DNA of 30,391 nucleotides from Psilocybe azurescens (lineage: Eukaryota; Basidiomycota; Agaricomycetes; Agaricales; Agrocybaceae), in NCBI GenBank assembly GCA_023853785.1, contig JAJIRX010000594.1, forward strand, positions 1 through 30,391, read 5' to 3'. Positions 1 to 9,956 of this stretch are shown in pieces (position 1 is the first letter of the stretch; every line of letters begins with the position of its first letter). A program made the translations under genes and the position numbers. The notes under the pieces were generated by a model. It saw only the letters and a program-made list of their open reading frames with translations. It searched no databases and had not been told where the DNA came from.

Positions 1-1621
1 CGGCGACGATTCGTGCCATCCAAAGACTCTGGCGACCTCCGGACGTCGTATCATCTCATGGACGAGGGCGGACCATCGACTCCATCGAAGAACAGGATCA
101 TACCGTCGGAATCAGACGCTTTGAAAGGTATGTTCCAGACATTTCTTTGCTTTGGATGAGGCGTTGTGCTGATTGCGCCTCCATATCCGCTTAGAACAAG
201 CAAACTCCATCTTCAATTCCATACTACACACAGAAGTGACGCCTCCTTCCCCGCAGGGCTGTCTTACCCACTCGTCCCCCGTTGCATCAGGATTGGGTAG
301 TAATGCCCTTCCTTCTACACCCACTCGCCGCCGCCTTTTCGCCTATAACTCCCCATCACACTCCAATCCAGCTACACCGACCCGTCGACTCGATACTCCT
401 ACGGACGAAGCTTACTCAATGAGTCCCGTTCGTGCGGAAAGCAGGCAACTCCTCGAATCACCCCGAAGGAAGCTTCGAAGTGTCTGCAAAACACCTTACA
501 GGGTGCCCCAGAGCTCGCAGATGACTTCTATCTCAACCTCGTGGATTGGTTGAGCACCAATGTGCTAGGTGTGGGGCTTGGGTCGTGCGTCTACCTCTGG
601 CCGGCCCACAATGCGTCTGTGTCGAAGCTCTGCGACCTGACGCCGTCAAACGACACCATATCCTCCGTTTCGTGGGTGCAGAAGGGCAGCACGCTTCGCC
701 CGTGGGGACCCTAGCTGGAAGACTGCATATTTACGACGCCAACACCCTACAGCTCCAACGGACGTATCTGCAGGCGCATTCGCAGCCGGATTGGGGCGCT
801 GGCTTGGAACACACATATCCTGTCCTCCGGATCGCGAGATAGGATGGTGCACCACCAGCGATGTCGAGAGGCGTCGCCAGCGCCCCGTCCGGAGGTGTTC
901 AGGGCATGGGCAGGGAAGTGTGTGGTTTGAAATGGAGCAACGACGGCGGGGCGGGGACGGCGACGCTGGCGAGTGGGGACAACGACAATAAGGTGTGTAT
1001 ATGGGATCTGCAGCGGGTCCGGGAGGCCGGGGCGGGTGGGAACAGGGCGCGCCGATCGCTGGGGGCGAGGATAATATCCCGAATGATGTGCCGGTGTGGA
1101 AGTTCCATGAACATACGGCGGCGGTGAAAAGCGCTTACGTGGGATCCGCATGTGTCGGACATTCTGGCTACGGCGGGAGGCACGCAGGATAAGCATATCA
1201 GGTTCTGGAACGTCATCAACGGCACGATGCTGCAGGAGCTGGATACGGGGAGTCAGGTCAGTTAACACTTTTTGTGCCTTGGAAGAAGAAAGGAATACTG
1301 ACAATTGGGTTTTATGCATACATATAGGTGTGCAACATGATCTGGTCGTTAACGTCGCACGAGCTCGTCTCCACGCACGGGTTCTCATCGACGACTGCGC
1401 AGAACCAGATCTGCATATGGAAGTACCCCGCGCTGAACATGGTCGTGTCGCTGACGGGGCACACGAATCGGGTGCTGTATCTTGCGATGAGCCCGGATGG
1501 GGAGACGATTGTGACGGGGGCTGGGGACGAGACGCTGAGGTTTTGGAATCGCGTTCCGAAGAAGGAGAAGAATGAGAGTCAGAAAGAGAGTGGCTGGACT
1601 ATGGGAGGTTGATTCCGGTGA
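1..1621 (+). CDS. CDH1/Fizzy-related APC/C activator (WD40), 5'-partial, frameshifted
   Basis: CDH1 (Fizzy-related) is a WD40 co-activator that brings substrates to the anaphase-promoting complex at mitotic exit and in G1. The window opens inside the N-terminus at RRRFVPSK, which matches the C-box (DRFIPxR consensus). An intron at 128-194 is followed by the conserved stretch TPTRRLDTPTDEAYSMSPVR and by RRKLRSVCKTPYRV. WD40 blades follow in changing frames: GVGLGSCVYLW, AGRLHIYDANTLQLQRTY, DNDNKVCIWDL, VWKFHEHTAAVK, KHIRFWNVINGTMLQELD, an intron at 1257-1327, NQICIWKYPALNMVVSLTGH and GDETLRFWN. The end reads LDYGRLI, and dropping one C gives the family's obligatory terminal Ile-Arg and TGA at 1619-1621. 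The frame changes near 510, 690, 790, 880, 915, 1020-1060, 1135, 1590 and 1615. Family assignment is very secure. Whether the frameshifts are real or sequence errors is open; I favour errors because the gene is normally essential. Confidence 0.93.
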
Positions 1622-3617
1622 TGGTGTGGTGTTGGGTATCGGGTGTTGGATGTCGGGCGTCGGGTGTTGGTGTCAAACTGTCTTTCGGGTCGGTCTAGGG
1701 TGCGCCAACGTCGGCGGCAACGTTCGGTCTCCAATTCACTCATCCTCCATCCATGCACCCACCCTTCACGAGACATGGCTACGAAGAAGGCTGGCTTTGA
1801 TAGCTGGTTTCCTTCCTTCCTGGCTCTGCTAGCTCTTCCACCTCATCCCTCTCCGCTCGACCCTCAAAAAAAACATTAAAACAAAGGAATCTATGCCATG
1901 GATTGCAGGACATCATCATCATCCCCTTGACTACTATCCTCTACTGCCAAATTATGCCCCGCAATTCGTCTGTCTCACTTCGCACATCAACTTGGCTTAA
2001 TTCAACCTGAGATGTCATCCGCAATCCAACCCTGTATTGTGCAAACAACATCGTTCAACCAACCAACCAACATGCCTGCCTGCCAACCATGGATTACGGG
2101 GTTTGGATCAGAAGCTATGTTCTGGAAACTCAAAACATGTATTCAACTTACTCGATGGCAACAATTCGCCCGTCTCCCGCCTCAACCAACCATCTCTCCA
2201 CTATGCCCGCCCTTCTCCATCCCCCTTCCTCTTATGCATCCAGGCCCAGTTTCTCTCCTTTCTCCATTTCAATTCTTTTTTTTGATATTTGTGCTATCGC
2301 CTTGTTTTGTTTCTCCTTTTTCTCCTTTTCTCCCGGAATGTATGATTTATGCCCCTCCTTCCTGTCTCTCGGTTTTTTTGACCATTTCTTTTATTTTGTC
2401 TGTTTTCCTATGTCGCTTTTTGTGTTTTATGTTTTATGTTCTAGTTTTGTATGTCCATCCCACTTTTCTTTTTCTCTTTCTTCTTTCTTCCCTTTTTCTC
2501 TTTGTCGATTTGTCGATTCGTTCACGTTTTATCTCAATAACCTGATTTTCTTCGCTGTTGTCGCCATCTACTAGGACGCAGTTGTACGCCGTCGTTTGTT
2601 GGCGTCACGGTTGCGAATTTGTAGTTTCTGTACGTATGTCATCAAGTTTTGTTCCCCCTCTATAGCTTCTCTCTTATCTTCCTCTCTTCTTTATCGTTTT
2701 GTCCTTCTGCCCTTCTCTCTCTCGTATCTACCCTCCATCGCCCCTCGTCTCTTGATTTTTGGGACATGAATCTACATCTCATCCTCTCATCCTCTCATCC
2801 TCTCATCCCTCATCCTCCCATGCCGATGACATTCAAGCCTATTCATTCCGTCCTGTCGCACCCAACCCAATCCAACCCAAATCAACTCAATCTCCGTTCC
2901 CCGTTCCTATTTCCGGCGCCGGTTCCAGTTCCAGTTTCAAATTGTGCCATAGCTAAAGCGTTCCTTTTCCTCAAAACGCGCATATCTATCTACCTACTCT
3001 GCCTGTTTTCTACCGTCCGTCCATCCCTACCTATACAGCGTACATACCATACACAGATACATCATACATACATACATACATACATACATACACACAGATT
3101 CTTAGTACGTTCTCTTCTCGTTGAATCTAGTCATACTACCATAACTTATCAATTGAATTTTCACGACTGTTCGTAAGGTTTCGAGTGAAACCTGAAAGCA
3201 CTGTCTTCCCGGGTTTGCGCAATTCTACAATACTTGGCGAATGCATATAGCGGACAAACGTGACCGTGTTCTGAGTCTTCTGACGATCTACATGCCCATT
3301 ACGTTTATGAATGCATTGTTTATCCTATTGAAGAGTGAATGTCGAGGAAGTTAAGTACCGAGAAACTGCCAGGTTGCGTAGAGAGTATGGTCATAGGAAG
3401 TCAATTGTCATGTGTAATATGATATGTTCGAAGCTTCTCGGAATATTGTTATCATTCTATTTCAACGGGTCTGAGGAGTTGAGGGGTTCTGTAGGGTTGT
3501 TATAAAAAGGTGCGTTTTTTGGATTTTATGTTGTCATTCGAGATACCTTTGACCGTTTCGAAACTTTCAATTTCATACTTCTAGCCAACTTGGCAACTGT
3601 CTACATCGAAATTACCT
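1622..3617. other. Intergenic/UTR, pyrimidine-rich, no gene seen
   Basis: This is the 3' flank of the CDH1 gene. It has long C/T-rich tracts (about 2170-2500 and 2640-2800), short tandem repeats (TCATCCTC near 2777-2815) and weak promoter-like sequence before the next gene. The open frames here are low-complexity (Ser/Phe/Pro) with no domain and no splice pattern, so none is called as a gene. The first few hundred bases are probably the CDH1 3' UTR. Confidence 0.6.
3065..3093. repeat. (CATA)n microsatellite
   Basis: A perfect tetranucleotide run of CATA units lies in the intergenic pyrimidine-rich stretch. Confidence 0.9.
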
Positions 3618-4157
3618 ATGCGTCTTGGCTTCTCTGTGTAAGTCATGGCTAGAGTTTGAAGGCTGATCCTCAGGTAATTAATGATCGCTGACCCTTTATG
3701 TAGCATCGCTTCCGAACTCGCTGCGTTCAGCCATGTTGCCGTTGCAGCCAACCTCCAGCTGCCTGTAAACCGCACCGCCGGAGCGGAAACTCAGGCTTCT
3801 GGGACCGTCAGCCCCAGGGACCATGCGTCGTGGACGCTCTTCCTCATGGACCCGGCGTATGCCTTTGGGTTGTACGCGATATTGACGAGGAATATTGATA
3901 ATTCGTTGGGATATGCCAATATCATGCTGCCTGCTATTCTCGATCCTAGGTGAGATATTCATCGGAGTTGCGACTGGTGGCGGAGAAAAAAAGTTGATTG
4001 CTTGAATGCTGTACAGCAAGGATTATGTTTTGAAATCTGTGGATAATGAGTAAGTGGTGTCTTTTGCGCTTGAGAATGAACTCATTCTCTTGTTTAATAT
4101 GATAGAAATGTGGACTGGGTATTCCAAACGAGCCCGATATTCCATATCACAGCGTAG
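3618..4157 (+). CDS. Small predicted secreted protein, Kre9/KNH-like (Ser-Thr-rich GPI family) domain
   Basis: Four exons fit one 116-aa frame: 3618-3637, 3704-3949, 4017-4049 and 4106-4157. All three introns are GT..AG and 56-67 nt long (GTAAGT, GTGAGA and GTAAGT donors). The start MRLGFSV is split by intron 1. The N-terminus (MRLGFSVIASELAAFSHVAVA) is compatible with a signal peptide cleaved near AVA-A. The body has the beta-sandwich pattern of the fungal Kre9/KNH N-terminal domain: W-x-L-F then DPAYAFGLYAIL, a central ANIMLPAILDPSKDYVL strand pair, and an ending of WVFQTSPIFHIT, which resembles the family's 'SPxFxI' terminal strand. Such proteins are secreted or wall-associated and poorly characterised. 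No GPI-anchor tail is visible, so it would be soluble. The gene structure is well supported; the family call is by motif shape only. Confidence 0.62.
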
Positions 4158-5393
4158 AAGACTTTAGTAGAGTTGCCCATGGAGTACTAGCTGATCATCT
4201 GTCACGGTATAAGGATATAAGGAGTGTATTGATTCGAGCAAGAACCTCAGTCGAAAAAGTTTGCTAGAATGCCTCGTCTCTAAAAAATCCATGTTCCATG
4301 AAGATCAAATGAAATTTGTCAGAAGGTTGTCTTCAAAGTTGCTCCGAAGTTTGCTTCGCCTCTCTGTCGCGAATCGTAGACAAAAGTTGAGGGTCTACAA
4401 CTGACGGTCGGGAGAAAAAAGCAAATATAGAGAACAGTAAGATGATGACCATAAGACATAGACAAGCGATGACTTAGGCACAAGACAAAACATGTTCCGC
4501 AAAATGGAACGTGGTTCTTTTGAAATACCTGAGATGGCTCAGCGAAGATTCCCTGGGTACCTATAAAGGTATTCAGGATAACAAAAATAGGAGATCAAAA
4601 CGAGGAGTAACCAATCCGTGAAACCGGCTTATAAAATAGGGGAGGAACAATCACACAACGGGGGACCTTTATGCAAACAAGAAATAGAAGACTCTAATCG
4701 ACAGACTTGCCTCTATTTTGAACGTATGGTCCTATGGACGTGTAGAACAGGTCTATAAATTTTGTTTTTCGTTTATAAAATGGAAAACCTCGTAGCATCC
4801 ACGCCCGTACGTTAACGAAATAAATCAAACCATCCACATATCGCTCACGTCGCCGTCGTTGAACACCTGTCGCTATCCTCTATCGTTCCCGCTCGCGTTT
4901 CATCGAATCGTCTCTCATTGTAATTGGCACTCTCGGGACTATCTACGGACAAACTCACTCTCAAGACCCTTCTGTCTTGCTTGACACCTTTCAGCAAGCG
5001 AACGCCGTACTACGACCAATGGATGTAGTTGACACTTTAAAAATTAAAGGTCTCAGTCCCAACCAGGACAGTCTAGATCTTCTTCAGATGGTCAGATCAA
5101 TTATATAACTTGGTGTGCAGGGCGCAAAGACGATGGCTCTGAGAATCTGGGGCGAAAAGGGTCTGAGTATCCTTTAACCGTTGAGAATTGGGAACTGAAA
5201 AGAAAGCAAGCAAACTGGAGAACTGAAATTTGGAGCAGGTGCCTGGGTTCGGATATGTTATCGATAAGCGTAAGATGAATCGTAATTCGAAGTGTGAAAT
5301 AAAACGAATTACAGGAAAGCACGAGAGCGGAAGAATAGACCACATGCGATGTCATTTCATGTAGAAACCGAAAGCTTCAACCGAGAAGCTTAC
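4158..5393. other. Intergenic region, no convincing gene
   Basis: About 1.2 kb with an A-rich + strand. A short ORF starts at the ATG at 5021 (MDVVDTLKIKGLSPN..., 29 codons to a stop at about 5108), preceded by a C/T-rich leader-like stretch (4830-5000) that could be a promoter or 5' UTR. It has no recognisable domain. Minus-strand frames at 5097-5355 may belong to later exons of the gene that starts at 5438, but I could not fix their splice sites. Confidence 0.4.
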
Positions 5394-5438
5394 CTCCGAT
5401 GCAAACTTTGAGCTAGGACGCGACGAAAGACATCCCAT
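5394..5438 (-). CDS. Candidate first exon of an N-myristoylated protein (MGCLSS start)
   Basis: On the minus strand an ATG at 5438-5436 opens MGCLSSRPSSKFASE, ending exactly at a strong GAG|GTAAGC donor at 5394/5393. Met-Gly-Cys-x-Ser-Ser is a classic dual N-myristoylation/palmitoylation signal that tethers proteins to the inner plasma membrane. Further exons should lie at lower coordinates. Candidate acceptors (CCCAG, TTTTCAG) occur between about 5180 and 5260, ahead of short Ser/Pro/Arg-rich frames ending near 5097-5110, but I could not build one unambiguous model. The function is unknown. Confidence 0.35.
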
Positions 5439-5569
5439 GATATAGAACGAGGCACACGTCGACAGAGGCTTTGAAAGTCCGGGTGAGGGAGCTCTAGTTA
5501 TCAATAAGGCTTGTTAGAAGTAAAAATCGAGAGAGTGAAACGAGAGATCACAAAATTTCAAGTAAACTA

Positions 5570-5928
5570 TCAGTACTGCCAATTATAGACAACTATCGAG
5601 ATGAGCATTAGAGGTGCATGAGCTGAAGAGAGTATGACAGAGGTACATTGATGACCAGGGAGAGAACAATAGGCGTTGGTTGTGATGGTATACCTGGTTT
5701 GATACACATTTTCGTCTCCCTTTCATCTGATAATGCGGTGGCTTTCTGCAGGACATTAAGGTGATTAACGTCGTAGATAACATACCAAAGTCGTACAGAC
5801 CTCAACTGTTTCCGTAGATCCTGCTTTGACCTCTTCTACAAGAGCATCGAGACTGGATGCCGATTTCATTGCCTTTGCCGGATACAAATCCATATCTTCA
5901 AATGACAGGGTAGTTCTGTAACGATTGG
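5570..5928 (-). CDS. Tentative small spliced gene, unknown function (3' exons)
   Basis: Three minus-strand exons join in phase: 5928-5786 (reads NRYRTTLSFEDMDLYP then AKAMKSASSLDALVEEVK...), 5745-5694 (KATALSDERETKMCIKP) and 5622-5570 (ending VVYNWQY, stop at 5572-5570). They are separated by introns of 40 nt (GTATGT donor, CTGCAG acceptor) and 71 nt (GTATAC, TTCAG). Translation could start at the internal ATG of EDMDLYP (a protein of about 70 aa) or at an upstream exon not found before the CCGCAG acceptor at 5929-5931. The product is acidic/hydrophilic and resembles no family I recognise. The support is the phase-consistent splice chain, which is suggestive but not proof. Confidence 0.33.
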
Positions 5929-5931
5929 CTG

Positions 5932-6827
5932 CGGATGAGAAAATAAATATGAGAAAACTACATGGAGGATAGAAGAAGAAGATGATCTTGAGTTATTGGG
6001 CTCACCAGGCGCAGATAATCTTGGGCGAAGATGAGATAAAAAGAAACGAAATAAGGGTTAAAAAAAAAAGACTGAAAGGAAACCTACATGATATATGATG
6101 AACTCGACAGAGATCTTCAGCACTGGGTGGAATAGTTGATCGAGGGAACTATGGAGTCACAAGTGCCGGGAAATGTATGATCGGTTGGGTGTTCGAATGT
6201 TCTGGGCGAGCGGACAGCAAGAAGGCAGGTAATTAGTATGTAAGGAAAATGACGAAAAGAGCAAAGATATCAAAAGGGAGGCCGGAAATGATAGAAAATA
6301 GAAAAATCGGCGACACGAAGGAAAACGCGTAGAAGATGAACTCTGCTTCCAACGCATAGACTGCCCTGCTCAGCCACCCACCAAACCACGGACCAGACAA
6401 ATAACAAGGAACGGAGGGTACCTGGTGGAAAGTAGCTGCACACGGCTCTTAGAGCTTAGAGCCGAGTGAGGTGGGGCGTATACGATCTCTACAGATCAAC
6501 ATATCATCGTCGCTGCCACGGATTCTTGCAGGCCAGGTGTGGGCGCTGAGGACTGAGGGGGCAGGAAGAGGGAGGTGAGTGTCCGCGCAACACTGATAGG
6601 GTGCGAGTGCGACGACATTACGCAGATCTTGGCTGGTGCGGTGTCATGGGCGACAGTCAGGTTAGGGTTTTAAATGTTCCCACCTCTGTCGGATGGTCGG
6701 TGAGATTTGACCAATTTTGTTGTCTCGGGACAGCCGCTAAGTTATCTTAGGATATAGCCTCACAACAGCCGCATGTACGCTGAGGGGTACAACAGCTCAA
6801 CGCTTGTTGTCTCTTGTTTTGATCGAC
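5932..6827. other. Intergenic region upstream of the NLR gene, no gene called
   Basis: It holds the likely 5' leader of the minus-strand gene at 5.9 kb, AT-rich 5980-6350 and more mixed 6360-6700, and the promoter of the NLR gene starting at 6828. A frame at 6157-6357 (-) has a hydrophobic stretch but no splice or domain support. Confidence 0.4.
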
Positions 6828-8259
6828 ATGGCGAAGGATAATCCACAGAGTTCCAAGCAGTCCAAGTTCTCCAGCTGGCTTAGAAAGGGCCGGAGCCGGA
6901 GGCCAAGTACGACACCCACCCAATCAACATCGTCTCCCCCTTTGGCCTCTTCAACAGCGGATTCTCGTGGTGAGACTGCTTTGGGTGAGCTCCCTATCAT
7001 CTCCCCGTTCATACTCTAATCTAAACTCAATGTAGAGTCATCTATTGCTACCATTCCAAGTCGTATGCGTCAAATAATCACCTCGCAAACGGGCGTACTT
7101 ACCCCAATCCTAGGTCATCGCACGTCACCGGCGTTGCCTGGCGCGCTACCACCAGCTAGTCTTTTAGTAGTTCAAGGTGATTGATCGTCTGAAGTTATCC
7201 CGATCTTCAAACTGATTGTCATCCGTAGATGAGCCCAAATCTTCAGCCCAGCAAGCCACGACCACGACTATCTCTCTCGATCAATCTCGTGGTGAGAAGA
7301 CAGTTACATATTACGTTGATCGGGTATTAACATTCCATAACCTTCCTCAAGGACTAGTCAGCAACCCCCAGATGACTGTCTGACAGCGCCCGAAGACTGC
7401 GTCAAGTACAAAAGATGTCCTAGGGGTAATAGGAAGATCCATCTTGACACTCACAGTGAGGCTACCAGAGATCTTAGACGGAAACCCAGTCAAGATGGCT
7501 CTTGGACTTGTGAAGCTGATCATCGAGATCCAAAAGGTTTGGCATTGTTCTTCACAATGTCCACTAACTGACTATTGCCTCAGGCTGTGGCAGATAATAT
7601 GGATGCCGTCAAACAAAGTCTAACTTGACGCGCGTTCAGCTGGAGACAGTGGAGAAGGCACTGGGAGATTGGACGCCGAAGACTCCTCAAGAAGGCCAAT
7701 GGATAGACCAGTTCAAATTGTACAGTTTATAGTCTTTCCAGCGAGAGTAAATTGACAACCATATCATAATTTAGGACCCTTGAAAAGAATTGCACACATT
7801 GATCGAGCTGAGCAACGAGTGGCTCGTGAGGAAAGTTCGCGGACCATGAGGATGAGAAAACGCGTATCACGGGAATTTTCGAAGCGCATCAGAGAGGCTA
7901 GAGTGCAGTTTGAGGTGTGTACTGCTTTTTCCTTTCGCATCTCCCGTTTTATATCTCTCGTTTATTTAGCTGGTGATCGGGATTAGAGTCTTTAAGACTG
8001 TGTATGACATGGAGAGGGCACTCAGGGTTCGTATATCGCTTGTTTCGTGCATCTCATGGCTCATGGTTCCAACAGAAACTCTTGTTCAATGGTCTCACAC
8101 CGTCGAAGATTGCCGACCACAAATACCACTTAGAGAGCCAAGAAGAGCGGCGCGTACGGCAGCGAGGTATGCACGCCAGGAACCCGTGTCCGTATACTGG
8201 GCGATATCGTTACTTGGGCTAAGAATACCTCACGAGGCAGCCCAAATGTCTACTGGCTC

Positions 8260-9480
8260 TTTGGTCGGGCTGGATCAGGAAAGACTACGATTGGCTATAG
8301 TGTTGCTCGTCGCTTCGAGTTCGCTGGTGATCCCAACGACACCATTATCTTGGGAGGAAATTTCTTCTGCTCGCGACAGTTCGAGGAGAGTCGACTCTCT
8401 AAATGTATCATTCGTACGGTCGTGCATCACCTCGCGCACAAATGCAGGGCATTCGCTGACCAGCTCAGTGACTTCGACACCGTTAATCAGAACGTCCATG
8501 CTCAACTTGAGGATCTGCTCATTGCACCCTGGCAGGCGTCCAAACCTGCTAGGTGCCACGATCCATCGAAACCATCCCCGCATTACCTTATTATCATCGA
8601 TGCCCTGGACGAGATTGATGGGACAGGTGGATCCGAGTTTTTACGAGCTCCTCGATGTTATCGACAAAAACGAAAACCGGCTACAAGGGCTCAAGTTCTT
8701 CGTCACAAGCCGGCCAGACCCCAACCTTGTCAGACACGTGGATTCTCTCAAGTCGAAGCAACTTTACCGTCTTGAGGAGGTACCCGCGGAGGAAGCGCAG
8801 GACGACATCAGAACATACCTGACGGCTGAACTCCCGCATTTTGCTGGGGGTGAAGAGATCGAAGGCCTTGTAGTGCTGACGGCCGGATTATTCATCTATG
8901 CCGCCACTGTTGTGAAGTACTTAGTATCACGTGGACGGTCGGAGCAGCAGACTTTCTTGACGACGCTTCTAGCTTCCTCCAACTCGTTTAACCTGCAACC
9001 GTTGTCAAATAGGATGCCTTTCACATTGCTTGATACGCTATATTCTCAGATCCTCAATGAAGCTTTTCGTGATTTCATCCCCGAAGAGAAAGAATGGAAG
9101 GACCGGTGCAGCATCCTACACACATTCCTCTGTACCGCTGAGCGGACATCAACCTCCGTTGTTGCCAACCTTCTCTTCACTTCGGACTACACTGACGTCA
9201 GCGGAAAAACTCCTCTCAGACCTCCATGCCGTGCTCTACTGCGAAGATGGCCAAGTCCTGGCTTACCACAAATCTTTTTCTGACTTCATATTTGCTGAGG
9301 CTCGTTCAGGCAGCTTTTGGTGTGATCAAGCGAAGCACCATCGACTTCTCGCCGAGTCCTGCTTTCGGTCAATGAAGGACGGATTACGCTTCAACATAGC
9401 CAATATCTCTTCATCATTTGTGCTTGATGTAGACAATCCCAGGCTTGCGGACGCGGTCAAAAAAACATCCCTCTTGTCTT
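8260..9480 (+). other. NACHT NTPase domain of the NLR
   Basis: P-loop GRAGSGKTT, an acid-rich Walker B with LIIIDALDEID, and the 'KFFVTSRP' sensor-1 motif are all visible with intact key residues. Next come LYRLEEVPAEEAQDDIRTYL, typical of fungal NACHT proteins, and a region resembling the winged-helix segment (LYSQILNEAF, CSILHTFLCTAERTSTSVVANLL, LSDLHAVLYCEDGQVLAYHKSFSDFI). The motifs lie in three frames, linked by single extra bases at a T5 run near 8640 and near 9195, with a further shift at an A7 run near 9456. Confidence 0.88.
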
Positions 9481-9956
9481 GAGCTATTCTTGCCGGAACT
9501 GGAGTTACCATCTCTCCGCAGCCGCATCGACGATTCCAGATGGTCTGCATGACAGCATATCAGATTTCCTGCAACTTCGTGCATTATTTTGGATCGAGGC
9601 GATGAACCTCCTCGGTTTGCGTGGCCTCTGCAATTCGATGCTTCGAACAGCGCATGACTGGGTTATAAGTTCCGAAGTGAGTTTCATCTTGGTTAAATAT
9701 CTCGTGACTGACTTACCGTGCCATTTAGGGCAGCTTTTCATTAGCAGAAAACCTCAATGAGGCTAGATCTTTTGCGCTATATTTCAGTGGGAGGCGGTGC
9801 TTCGTCGTCGACTCCGCATCTCTACATATCTGCATTGGCAACTTGGCCACGGAACTTGGAACCTTGTCGAGGTTGGAAGACCCACTTTCCAAGGATTCCT
9901 GCTTTCACCAGCGCCCTCGCTGGGGGCACGCTATTGATGACTTTAAACGTGAATAG

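Noticed and set aside
747..1388. 213-codon minus-strand ORF opposite CDH1
   Set aside because: It is an antisense shadow of GC-rich coding sequence. The plus strand carries clear WD40 motifs and introns.
2012..3176. Open frames of 160-177 codons after CDH1
   Set aside because: They come from low-complexity pyrimidine-rich DNA. Composition is Phe/Ser/Pro with no domain, and three frames overlap.
7973..9283. A single 436-codon protein in one frame over the NACHT region
   Set aside because: Walker A and Walker B lie in a different frame. This frame is correct only from about 8640 to 9195 and is an artefact of the frame shifts elsewhere.
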